Shown here: positions 36,143 through 46,357 of the stretch, piece by piece
Position numbering within the stretch: position 1 is the stretch's first letter
How the letters are laid out: every line of letters begins with the position of its first letter
From: Chrysopilus asiliformis
Taxonomy: Eukaryota; Arthropoda; Insecta; Diptera; Rhagionidae
DNA length: 64,000 bases
Direction: 5' to 3'
Assembly (NCBI GenBank): GCA_964034945.1
Contig: OZ035960.1
Span: 18,984,987 to 19,048,986 of the forward strand
Program-made: the position numbers and the translations under genes
Notes under the pieces: model-generated
Told to the model about the DNA's origin: nothing
Database searches by the model: none
The model's input: only the letters and a program-made list of their open reading frames with translations

Positions 36143-36994
36143 AATGCTAAAAAGTTTCTTGAACTGTCTTTTGCGATTATGATTGAATTTGGTTCCGAGA
36201 GACTAAGAATCAAGCCTCCCGCTCCCCCCTGTAAAAGAAATCCTGGCCAAAAGCCTAATCAAACTAGTTAATTTTTTAAGTTATTAACATTTTCAACTAA
36301 CATCTAATGTGTCAAATACACGTTTTTAATTGCATATTTTGATTTCTCTTAGGCACCAATTTCCGAGGCAGCTCATCTTTACTTTATTTCACCTGAAAAT
36401 TAAGATATCACCTGAGGGTTGCGATAAACGAGATTGCTGTACATGCTGCTACTCTATAATTAACCCATTCCGATCGTATACACAATAACGAAATAGAAAA
36501 AAAACATTTTCTTCAAAATTAATCCTATTATGTCGAAGAATTCCAAAATTAATACATTAAATATGATTTATGGGGGGCAATTTAAATGCATGCGCACATA
36601 AGAGGATTTACCAGGCTTAGAACATTTTAAGCTCTTGAGCATCGGTGAGTGTTTTTCGTTTAAGTTAGAGAACTGAATTTGTTTTGTCCATCAATTGTTT
36701 TCAAAAGGTAAATAAAGTCAACATAAGTAATGCATGTTTTATAACTGAAATCTAAGTGATGCAATCACGTTTTAAGCATTATTATGATCACAACAAATTT
36801 ATTTCTGTTTTTTTTTTATCAGCATGTTATAATGCAACCGGTAGATAAAAAATAATGAAAAATTATGTTGGAATTAGGTCAGTAAATGTAGTTGGTAAAA
36901 TATGTATGAATTTGTGCAGCAAGCTATGAAGAAATTCATGGATTTAAATGTTGTAAAAAATTATATGTTAATCGAAAAAAGTTATGCACTTTTA
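36143..36994. other. Non-coding DNA, nothing seen
   Basis: AT-rich with no recognisable gene or repeat edge. Confidence 0.5.
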
Positions 36995-37275
36995 AATAAC
37001 TGTCTGTCTGTCCGTCTGTCTGTCCGTTTATCTGTCTGTCCATCTGTCCGTCCGTCTATATGTCTGTCTGTCAGTATCTCCGTGAACACCATAACTTTCG
37101 AAAGAATTGAGCTAAAAACTTGAAATATTTTAAAGTTGCGTTCCTCATAAATAGTAAGTCTAAGTTCTCGAACGGTCAAAATCGGAACATTTCCTCTCCT
37201 CTGCCTTATACAAACGAAACTGATTTTTGCCGATTTTCTCGAAAACGGTGCATCGTATCGATAAAACTTGAAGGA
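36995..37275 (+). mobile_element. GTCY-array element family C (copy C3, short)
   Basis: A GTCT/GTCC array (37001-37075) is followed by GTGAACACCATAACTTTCGA and AACGGTGCATCGTATCG, the family C 3' block. Only one direct-repeat unit remains and the 5' block is missing. Confidence 0.65.
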
Positions 37276-38749
37276 CAAAATGTATTTTTTATCTATTTTC
37301 TTATATTTTTAATGTAGCTTTCAATAAAGTTAAAGTTCTCATAAATCCCCAATGAAATGTCCAATATGATAGATAGATGACTAATCGGTCGTCGCAAGGA
37401 AAACATGAGTCACCATATCCCATGACAAACGACAATTATTTTATGTTAACATATGTCCACCTCGCAAAAATCCTTAAATCTCATTGTGTTGTATTCCGCT
37501 GAAGCCAATTTAATATTAATAACTGTTCAAGATCCCTGTATATATGCTGTGTTCGCACATTATATGTACATATTTATGATTTGACTTTTCGGCCTCCCAA
37601 ATTGCAATATCATTTTAATAATTTTGACGCGATCCCATCCCATCCCATTTTATCTCATCCAGAGGACAAAAAGAAGTTGAGTTGTTGATGTTTACAAATT
37701 TTCTGGTGGTTGGGATGGTTACGGATAGACGCGATGAACGTTAAATAGAAACAACAGAAAATTATGTTTTCATCCGGACGTGTGTATGTACTTCCCATAA
37801 AATATAGAAAATTACAACATTGAATGTCTCTTGTCCGCGTCCATTAGCGTTCCCAAATCGCTTTATTCCACAAAGAAAAAATTAATATTTTTTTTTAAAT
37901 AAAAGGAAAACTTTTAAGGGAGACGAGAACCAGAAAGCAGCCCACTGGGAAGGGAAGTCATCTGATGACTCTTATGTGCTTTTAGTCAGTAAGAGGTTTA
38001 AATTTTAGGCGCGCCAAAGAACATAATTTAATAAAATAACACAAGAACTGGATAAAATAATAAAGAATAATAAAACGATACAAAAGTGAATGCTAAAGGA
38101 ACAAAAAATCAAAAAGCAACAGCATCAGAATTGTGGGTAACCATAACGATTTTAAACTCCAGTAAAACTTGAAGACAAACATAGATTCTATGCTGGATAC
38201 GAGTTTGGAGACTCCAGCAGAGATTTTGGGAAGTAGTAAGTGGAGCCAATTGTGCGATAAACCTGTGGGAAACGATCCTAAGTCAGCCCAACGAAGATGT
38301 CTGCGACATGAATTTGATTACTGGAAAAGTGGGTGTGCTGAACACCCAATTAAAAGCCAATTACCGGTTCGATAAGGTCAAGGAAAATAAAAAGAATAAT
38401 AAAAAAATTCAGAACAGCTAAAACAATCGTCAAAGTAACACTTTTATTTGTTAAAATTTCGATTGAATTTTGATTTTAAATATAAACAAAATTAAATCAA
38501 GCAAAACCGAAACCACAAAAAAGTAAAATCAATCGATCGAATAATCAATTTGACAGCATTATTTCGCCTAAGAGGACATTAGAAAAGGTTAAATTACCCA
38601 TGAAGGTGTTTACGGCACTAATTAACGTCTTATGGTGATTTTATGCTTTGGTGTTGGGGTTATAAAAAAATTTAAGTTCGTACAAAAGGAATTTGCCGAT
38701 TATCAAATAGATAATGTGAACACATAGAATATATGTTTGGCTTCGAGTT
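37276..38749. other. Non-coding DNA with a few unrecognised short frames
   Basis: The 68-codon plus-strand frame at 38169 (LCDKPVGNDPKSAQRR) is not recognised and has no clear splice signals, so it is not called. Nothing else is supported. Confidence 0.4.
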
Positions 38750-38975
38750 TTAACACGTTCGTGACATCGTGTACCACTGGTGGTACATGTACAGTTTTTT
38801 AAAACCGCGCGAGTAAATAGTGCGGTAGTTTTTTTGTGGACGTAAATTTTTATTTCTAAATTATCAAGAAGTATATCAGTGCGAAGTCCAAATCCACCCA
38901 CCCACCAGTCCACCCGTGGTACACGATGTCCAAATGTAAAAAAAATTGAAAAAGCAAGTGTCACGAACGTGTTAA
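38750..38975. mobile_element. piggyBac-type TTAA MITE, 218 bp
   Basis: TTAA (38750-38753), then CACGTTCGTGACA. The exact complement ends at 38971 before TTAA (38972-38975). A second inverted segment, ACATCGTGTACCAC-GGTGG, lies just inside the left terminus and about 30 bp inside the right. TTAA targets are otherwise specific to piggyBac. Termini start CAC rather than CCC, so the subfamily differs from the copy at 26.7 kb. Confidence 0.75.
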
Positions 38976-39233
38976 ATTAGCCAACAAAGTTTAAAATAAA
39001 TCAGAAATCAAACAAAGTATAAAAGAAATTAAGAAATATTGTAAAATATTTAAAAACATTCAAAAAAAAAAATGTTTATATTAAATTTTTAGGTTTTTGT
39101 TTATTTATTAAATAGGATATTATGGTATATAAGGTCTCTATCCAATTTTGGTTCTCTATCCAATAGTGCAAACGGCATAAAAATCTGTTAAATGGTTTAC
39201 AAAATATCAGAAGAGGGGTTCAGAACTTCTAGC

Positions 39234-39726
39234 TAAAGCCCGGTTTATACACTTCAAGTAACTCGCGGCAAGTAGACGTAAATACACGCGATTTGACCTA
39301 GTGTGCGACGCTCGCATATGTGTGACAATACTTGCCGCTCTCTCGAAAAAAATAGAAAGCCATTCTATTTTTATGGCAAGTAAAAACCAATACAGCAACA
39401 TGGAACCGTGTACACAAGAGGTGGTTTTATGTGTGTGTGTTTCGGTTCATTTTATATTTGCTGCTTTGCCAGAGAACGTCGTAAGATTTTAAGTAAAAAA
39501 CAACACGGGTATAAAAAACTCGTCGGTAACAAACAGTTTTAGGTCGAAATTCCCAAATTTTTCTACAAAAAAGAGTCGTGATATTTTTTTACAGAAAATT
39601 TTAGGTTATGTTTTCGTTCGGCTGTCATTCTACTTGAAATTATTTACTTGAAACGTGTAAACTAAGGAAACTACTTGCCTTTCTTTACTTGCCGCGAGTT
39701 ACTTGAAGTGTATAAACCGGCCTTAA
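39234..39726. mobile_element. PIF/Harbinger-like MITE (TAA target), long inverted repeats
   Basis: AGCCCGGTTTATACACTTCA at 39237 and the complement of AGGCCGGTTTATACACTTCA ending at 39723 start arms of about 37 bp differing at one or two positions (inner part AGTAACTCGCGGCAAGTA). TAA flanks both sides. 487 bp, no transposase; the interior carries a GTGTGTGT run. Confidence 0.75.
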
Positions 39727-39814
39727 GGGAGGAAAATTTACTACTGTGTATATGATAAAAAAAACTCTTTAAACCAGAAACTGCGCGTTCGCAAAAATTA
39801 GCGTTTTGCGATCG

Positions 39815-39823
39815 TTCTCTCTC

Positions 39824-39892
<69 letters not shown>

Positions 39893-39946
39893 ATGTGTAT
39901 GTTGATGTTTGTGTGTAAGAGAGAGAGAGTGCGAGAGCACAGCTCA
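39815..39946. repeat. CT/GT/GA compound microsatellite
   Basis: About 32 CT units interrupted once by AT (39815-39879), then GT units with GTAT variants (39880-39917), then a short GAGA run (39918-39930) and GCGAGAG. Confidence 0.9.
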
Positions 39947-39965
39947 AGGATAAAAGGGTGAATGT

Positions 39966-40409
39966 GGAAACAGAATTGCGGCTTTGTGGACTTCAGCTTC
40001 GGCTTCAGCTTTGACAGTTCTGTAGACTCAATGCTTTTCAACGTAATGAAACACAATAGCAAAGTTGCAAAGCCGGTGAGGCCGAAGTCGAAGTCGTAGT
40101 AGCTCTACTCTCTACTCTTGCTCGGCTTTGACAACTTTAACCTAACTTTTTTTGTGAGTAAATGATTGTCATTGAAAATGTTTGAAGAAAAGTTGATAAA
40201 TATAGTGCAAGAAAATGAAATTCTTTATAATAAAAAAAAACCAGGAATACAGAAAGGCGAAAAAGAAGAATTATCAAATGAATATGAAGAATTATGAATT
40301 ATTTGTCAAAGTTGCAATTGTGTTCGAATGAAAGTTGAAGCCGACGAAGCCAACAAAGTCCAAAGCTGAAGCCGAAGCCCAAAGCCCAAAAAGCCGCAAT
40401 TCTGTTTCC
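39966..40409. mobile_element. Inverted-repeat element, 444 bp
   Basis: GGAAACAGAATTGCGGCTTT (39966-39985) is complemented exactly at 40390-40409. Inside, CAGCTTCGGCTTCAGCTTTG pairs with a matching segment near 40355. GAAGCCG/CGGCTTC words recur through the interior. No target duplication was recognised. Confidence 0.65.
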
Positions 40410-41700
40410 GGCTTAAGTTTAAAGTCGTCTAAATTCAAAAAATGATAAAACCGGCCTAATTCTTCGACAACGAGCAAGAATTGATAAATTCTTTAGCCAA
40501 ATTGCACGAAATAATAAGGTTTACCCCCCCTTGCTGTTCTTTTTCAATCAATAAAAATATGGGAAGAAAGACACAAACAAAGAGAAAGCTAAAGCTAAAG
40601 CTAAGTAGTATATATTTAGATGAAATATTTGATAAAAAATTATGCACTCTAACCCCCTAAATTTTATTTGTGGCATAAATCATGCGACTTCCATTCCAGA
40701 ATTAGAAATCACAAGATTTTCTCACGTGACAGTTTCCTGCTGAAAAGTTTGATCCAGAAGAGACTTCTTTTATAAAGCTTTCCCTGTTCCTGACAGGTGA
40801 AAGATTCTCCGTGACTCATTCAATTGTAATACCGGAAAATGTTTTAATTTTATTTTCTTCGATATCTACTCGTGTAACATCAAAAAAGCAATTCGTTTGT
40901 ATTTTTAGACACGAACAGATGACAAATTTGATGTGTTTTATCAATTCGCCTTCAGTCACGGGCACAACACATATGGATACGCATCCAGCAAACGCAAAGC
41001 ACATGTTCCCAACACGACTATATAAACATCATAGCGTACGACAAATAATACCGCGCCAAAATTTAAAAATTCAAGTCAATTTTCACTTTCCGTATGTTTT
41101 TTTTGTGTGTTTGTATAACGATATCTTCTGACCTATGAATGCCATGGTCATTTTGCATCTTCAAATCTTTGGCGACTGCGTTTTCAATTAAATTTTAAAT
41201 ATGAGTGTGTGGCCTTCATTCGGCTGAGAGTCTTATCATTCACAAAATTAAATTATACGCGCTAAAAAGTAAACTGTAGTGTAATAATTTAATGCTGACG
41301 CCTATTTTTTTCTTGTGCTTGTTTTTAATTTGGTAAACTCGCTCATGAGTTTATTTCCCCATGAATTCATAGTTTAGTAAATGGCTTTACTTTAGGGGAT
41401 ATCGCAATGTGGCGGCTCGGGAAATGATTGTATTTTTTACACTTAAAATGAAATTGTTCCATTTATATTAAATTAACTATTAAAACCATACTTTTATTTA
41501 GTACTTTTAAAATAAAGTACAATGCAGAACTAAGACTGAATTTGTTGAAACTAAGATTTAGAAAATGTCCCCATTATATTTTAGAATAGCAATAACTTAA
41601 CGTAAGAAAACTTAAATATGTCGAACAATGAACAAATTCGCAATATTTTCCACAATATCTTTTTAATTTAAATGTAACTTGAAAATACGAGAAAATATTA
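40410..41700. other. Non-coding DNA
   Basis: No gene is supported. The 106-codon plus-strand frame at 40811 has no recognisable domain and is of a length expected by chance here. Confidence 0.45.
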
Positions 41701-42290
41701 GTTGTGGTCAACACCAAACTTTACTCTGCAATATTTCAGGTTTCAAAAATATGATTTTTTTTTAAATATGTCAAGAACCGTTAGAGATACAAAAACACAG
41801 TCGAAGCAAAAATTGTTGGAAATTTTATTCCCTTTAAATTTGGTTATTTGCATTTTTCCCCCAAAAGCTCATAGTTCTGGAAAAATATTCAAAAAATGTG
41901 GTTTGAAAAAAAAAAAAAAAGAATGTATGGAATGTACCCGTTATAGTTACATTACTTTCCAAAATTTTATAGGAAATAACCATTTTCAAGTCGCTAGCTC
42001 AACGCGTTGTCGAGTTATTTGAGATATGTACAACGGATAGACAAACCGACAGGCCCAAAGACTGACAGGCCCAAAGACTGACAGGCCCAAAGACTGACAG
42101 GCCCAAAGACTGACAGGCCAAAAGACCGACAGACGGACAGAAAGATGCACGAAAACCCTCATAATTTTGCCTGAAGCGGATTTCGTACTGATCAGAAACT
42201 TTCTATCTACCCCCGTTTTCGAGTGGGTCACAGCCATGAAACAATACTTTCCTTCTATAGCAATATGCAGAAGAAAGTAAAAGTTACAGA
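41701..42290 (+). mobile_element. GTCY-array element family A (copy A4, most complete uninterrupted)
   Basis: It runs from TACTCTGCAATATTT (41720) through GAACCGTTAGAGATAC, ACCCGTTATAGTTACATTAC and CGCTAGCTCAACGCGTT. The tetranucleotide array has turned into a 16-bp higher-order repeat, CAGGCCCAAAGACTGA, about five times (42045-42125). The standard 3' block follows: TTTCGTACTGATCAGAAACT, CCCCCGTTTTCGAGTGGGTC, ACAATACTTTCC. It is the reference for interpreting the split copy at 13.95 kb. Confidence 0.75.
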
Positions 42291-42565
42291 ATATTACAGT
42301 GAAGAACAAACCATTATTTGTATACCGAAAAAAATTATTTCGTGAAAATCGGCTTATTAGTTTTTCTAAAGGTTAATCAAGTTACCGGCAGTCTAAAGGT
42401 TAATCAAGTTGAATAATGTGGATTCGAAGAAAAACTCAAAATTTATCAGAGTTGAACAAGTATTTAGGTCTTGCGACTTGTTTAATTTCAGATACATTTA
42501 ACAGAAATGTTTTCTGCGAAAGATAAAAATCAAAAAACTTGAGGGTCTTGCACTGGTGTGCCCCC

Positions 42566-42715
42566 TTAACCTTTAGACTGCCGGGGTGGCTCCGAACTCG
42601 ATCACATACAATCTCAGCGAATCCACGCAATATGTAGAGATACTAAATATATAACAACTATTCAAAAAAAGAACCTATTATTTAAATGAAAAAATGCCGG
42701 CAGTCTAAAGGTTAA
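42566..42715. mobile_element. piggyBac-type TTAA MITE, 142 bp
   Basis: TTAA (42566-42569), then CCTTTAGACTGCCGG. The exact complement ends at 42711 before TTAA (42712-42715). A solitary right terminus of the same family (CCGGCAGTCTAAAGGTTAA) lies about 180 bp upstream at 42386-42404, beside a partial duplication of AAAGGTTAATCAAGTT. Confidence 0.75.
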
Positions 42716-42828
42716 ATATTCTATAAATTTTAAACTGAATTCCCAGCAATGCTTGGATTAAAATTTTTTTTTTGTACTTAAAGAAATTTTAGAACAAATC
42801 AGAAGTTTAGGAGGAAAGGTAGGGTTTT

Positions 42829-43545
42829 TATACCCGTATGGTGAAACCAAAGGGTATATTAACTTTGCTTTACCGTTTGTAGGTTAGGTTAGGTTAGGTT
42901 GAGAAGACCGCGCGCGCCCAGACGCGAGCACAGCGCTACACTCGGAGGCCTACTGGCCCATTGTGATAATTTTACCGTTTGTAACGCCAAGATCCCGTCA
43001 TCACACACAAAAATGAATTACACCAGTGTGTTTAGAATGATAAAAAAAATTGAATTTTGCATGTCCGTCCGTCTGTCTGTCTGTCTGTCCGTCTGCCCGT
43101 CCGTCTGTCTGTCTGTCCGTCCGTCTGTCTGTGGCGCGGATTGCGGGCGCACGGATTGAGCTACAGACTTGAAAGTTTGCACAGATCCGTTTTTCGTAAA
43201 ATGTGAGGCTAAGTTCGTTAATGGGCAAAAATGGACCATTAGGGGGGGGTACCCCCCATACGAACGAAAATATTTTTTGCGAATATCTCAAAAACGGTGC
43301 ATCTTATCAAAAAAGTCCAAGAACAAAAGTTGTTTAGAACATGATTCTACATAAAACTCCCATACATGAAAATCCGATTGGAATAAATTTTAAAAAATCT
43401 TATTGGAAAGTTTGAGTTCAAAGTGGAATTTTGGTATAACTGTTCGAATTTTGATACGAATATCACCATACGGGTCTCCAATGATTGCCAGATTGGCAAT
43501 TATAGCTTTTGTTATGTTTTTTTTCGATTGAAGTAAAATATCTTT
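42829..43545 (+). mobile_element. GTCY-array element family C, CGCGGATTG subfamily (copy C4)
   Basis: The 5' end is TATACCCGTATGGTGAAACC then TTTACCGTTTGTA, followed after a nested 89-bp retroposon by the rest of the 5' block (AACGCCAAGATCCCG, ACACCAGTGTGTTTAGAATG). The GTCY array spans 43063-43130. The 3' block is GGCGCGGATTGCGGGCGCAC, nine G, TACCCCCCATACGAACG, CTCAAAAACGGTGCATC. Very close to the copy at 29.2 kb. Confidence 0.75.
42869..42983 (-). mobile_element. 89-bp retroposon with telomere-like AACCT tail, 13-bp target duplication
   Basis: TTTACCGTTTGTA is present at 42869-42881 and 42971-42983, flanking 42882-42970. Read on the minus strand, the insert contains CACAATGGGCCAGTAGGCCT and ends in (AACCT)n, i.e. 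TTAGG-type repeats on the plus strand. The duplication length and simple-repeat tail fit target-primed retroposition. Its middle is GC-rich (CGCGCGCGCCC). Confidence 0.75.
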
Positions 43546-44560
43546 ACAGTGAAGGAGGAGGTCTGCAGTAAAGTGATGGCGGCAGTACTAGATTTTGTTA
43601 AAAAAAAATCGCGAAAAACCGGAGAAACAGGAAGAGGGTCCGAAAAGCCTAAATTTCATGTGACGTATTTTACGGAGAGCCACTTAATAAAAAAAACGTA
43701 CAATGGAACCTCAGTTTTTGAGTTCTATTTATTTCTGAAGGTTGTCTACATATACACCGAAGTGACCATAAACCAAAGCATTGTTCATGAAACTAAGCAT
43801 CTTTTCAGCTCAAGAGACGTTCAAAAACCTAGGCTTTGATTCTTCAAAAGCCGTAATTTCGTATAGAAGAAAATATAACGCTCTAAAATCTGACGATCTC
43901 AAATTCTTGCTGAAGTATCCGTTACTATAATCAGTTTCCACCGTATTTAATAATTTTCCGCAGTACAAATTCAAAAAAACGAGTATTTATGCGTAACAAA
44001 ATTAAAACATCTGATGCTGTTGTTGAAAATTTGTCATCTCCGAAAACCACTATAAGTAATGGAATTCCGCGTAGGCTGGAAATGATTAAGCAGCATAAAG
44101 GCGTGCACGCGCTAACCGATCGTCACGATCGTAACACCACGATCAGACTTTATTGCTGTTCTATCGTCGTTCTATACAAATGGACTATGAATTTTATGCT
44201 ATCTAACTTCATGTTGTTCGCTCCAACATGCTTTAAGATCAGTCAACATAAGCACTTCGTTGGAACCACGCGATTCTCTTCTCGATTCTCTTTCGCATTC
44301 ATGGATCTTACCTTGAGGCTGATCTAAAAGATCTTTAATTTGGAAAAAAAAGAAAAAATCTCAGCATGATTTGCCGCTATTGGCTATAGTATAGTATCGA
44401 GATTTCCGCTGCTTATGTTGGATCACTGTCACTGCTTATGCTAGCATTTCGCTGCAGCAGCAAATAAATCGCCACTGGGCCGAATTGCTGCTGCTGTGAT
44501 GTCGCTTTCGGTGGTGATTTTTCTTAAGTCCATTCGATAGAAAAATTCATTTTTTCAATC
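43546..44560. other. Upstream region of a candidate promoter
   Basis: No gene is called. The 96- and 112-codon plus-strand frames (43549, 43989) carry no recognisable domain. GC content and CTG/CAG-type words (GCTGCAGCAGCA, GCTGCTGCTGTG) increase from 44400 toward the promoter candidate. Confidence 0.45.
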
Positions 44561-44594
44561 TCAGTCCATCATCGTGTGGCCGTGCGTTCAGATC
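44561..44594 (+). promoter_or_regulatory. TATA-less core promoter: initiator plus DPE
   Basis: TCAGTC at 44561-44566 matches the insect initiator, with the A at 44563 as +1. AGATC at 44590-44594 lies exactly at +28 to +32 and matches the DPE consensus RGWYV, and +24 is G, as preferred. No TATA-like box is obvious at -30. The exact spacing is the main support. Confidence 0.55.
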
Positions 44595-44890
44595 AATGAT
44601 AAGCAAGTGAATAAAATCCGGTAACGTTGAAAATTGATCAAATATTGGGACATTCGTGGACATTATCGCTACCGGACAGGTGAACAAAAATAAGTAATCG
44701 AAATAGCGCGGGAGATTTAAAATTTCTTATTTGGTACTGGTGCGAAAGGATTTTTTATGAATTTGAGGAATTGATTAAGCACATCAAGTAAAAGAGATGT
44801 TTTAAGTGATTTTAGTGTTTGATAGTTGAACAAAGTGCTGGAGACTGCATAAAACCTAGACGGAATAGCGATCGAAACTGGAGATCAAAT
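44563..44890 (+). other. Candidate 5' non-coding exon with GTGAGT donor
   Basis: From the predicted +1 the sequence runs 328 bp to AAAT|GTGAGT at 44891, a strong splice donor. No long frame is open; short upstream ATG frames occur. Composition is less AT-rich than the flanks. The coding exons would lie to the right, beyond an intron of unknown length; none was recognised in the window, so the gene is unidentified. Confidence 0.45.
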
Positions 44891-44896
44891 GTGAGT

Positions 44897-46258
44897 CTTT
44901 AAGTGCGCTAAATATCTCCATTAAATGATGACATTCACCTATCTCCTGATAGATCTTCTACTTTACTGTTTGTAATTTGCATACCAACTTGAAATTGAAA
45001 TCGATTTTCCATCTTTAACATCCGTTTAGAGCGAGTTTTTTTGTTTCCTTTGGTCGCTTATCGATCGCTATATAAAATACTTTTGAACACCTTCTTAAAA
45101 TTTAAAACCGTCGATCCTCGTTGATTATTGTCGATAAAAATCTGATCGTATGATAATATTGCTGGCAATAATATTATTTTCGTGGTATGATCACTTGTTA
45201 CAACGGATTACGATCAATATCTGTAGAATGTCATTGGTTAATATTGTTTATATCTCGGTTAGATGTTGTTTGATGATCGAATGGCTTTGGTCATTGGTTG
45301 TCATCATTTTTTTTTAAATAAAATTCCAAGCTTTATACTTAAAAGTCCATTCTGGATTGGTAACTCCATCCAGTATTGACTCTGGGAGTCAATTTCAATT
45401 CGAATCCCATCTATAGGGAAAATCCAACATTTTACGTTTTATAGTAGAGTATATAGTTAAACCGTCTCATGGTAAAAATATACAGGTTTACACTTATTCT
45501 ACCTATTAAAGTGACTGTGTATATCATAGAAGTTAAAGTTACTACGTTGTTATGCTGCAGCTGTTTTTGTTGTTTATGCTGATGGCTGTCGGCTTGTCGC
45601 GATCGCGATCATGTTGAATTCGCTAATACCATATGGAGATTAAAATCTTGTTTTTACCGATTCTATGATCAATTTCTACATTTTTGGTCATCACTTACGA
45701 TTTGGATTGTACTAAACTATATCAATGTCTTCTTTTGATCGCATTTTAACGGTCATATCAAGGGTTGATCTTAATGCACAAATACAACGATATATCGATG
45801 TAGATCAGTCATCAAACATTCAACATTCGCAGCATTTAAAACTTGGTGGAAATTATTTAAAAACTACTCCTCTAAGCTGTAACCAGCACTGAATGAAATA
45901 TTGGTGCTTTTAATGTTTTATTTTTCGTTTTTACAGTGAGATTGCATTGCAATATGAAATTACTTAAATGCGTTTTATGCCATGGGAATTGGGCGTTTTG
46001 ATGGTGGTGAAAGAGCACTTAACTTTCTACTTATTTGTAATCAGATTTAAAATATAAACAGGAAGAAAACCTTCACAAAGTAAGAATACGCTATCACAGG
46101 TTTGTCACAGGGGTTTTTTTTGTTTTTTGTGCTTTAAATAGTAGATATTTAAAAAAAAAACTTGTTGCCGAAAAAAACCACAGGTATTTCAGGTGCCCAT
46201 TTCCCTGTTCTTTGACTGTTTTTTTCGTACATGATAAAAAAAACTAAGCATACACGGT
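44897..46258. other. Probable first-intron DNA
   Basis: No coding exon seen. GATC/ATCGAT words are frequent from 44.6 to 45.8 kb, giving a composition different from the flanking AT-rich DNA, which may indicate regulatory sequence. Confidence 0.35.
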
Positions 46259-46357
46259 AAAAAATTGTGGATGAAATTCTAATCAAAATTGGATTACATT
46301 GGATACATATAGGTTCAGTGTAATCCAATTTTGATTAGAATTTAATTCACGATTTCT
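46259..46357. repeat. Long hairpin, 25-bp perfect stem
   Basis: AAATTCTAATCAAAATTGGA (and five more bases) at 46274-46298 pairs perfectly with 46319-46343 across a 20-nt loop. Imperfect pairing extends outward to about 46259 and 46357. It could be a tiny palindromic mobile element or a microRNA-like precursor; sequence alone cannot decide. Confidence 0.75.

Noticed and set aside
43989..44327. 112-codon plus-strand ORF upstream of the promoter candidate
   Set aside because: No recognisable similarity; lies upstream of the predicted transcription start and reads into the CTG-rich region without splice signals.
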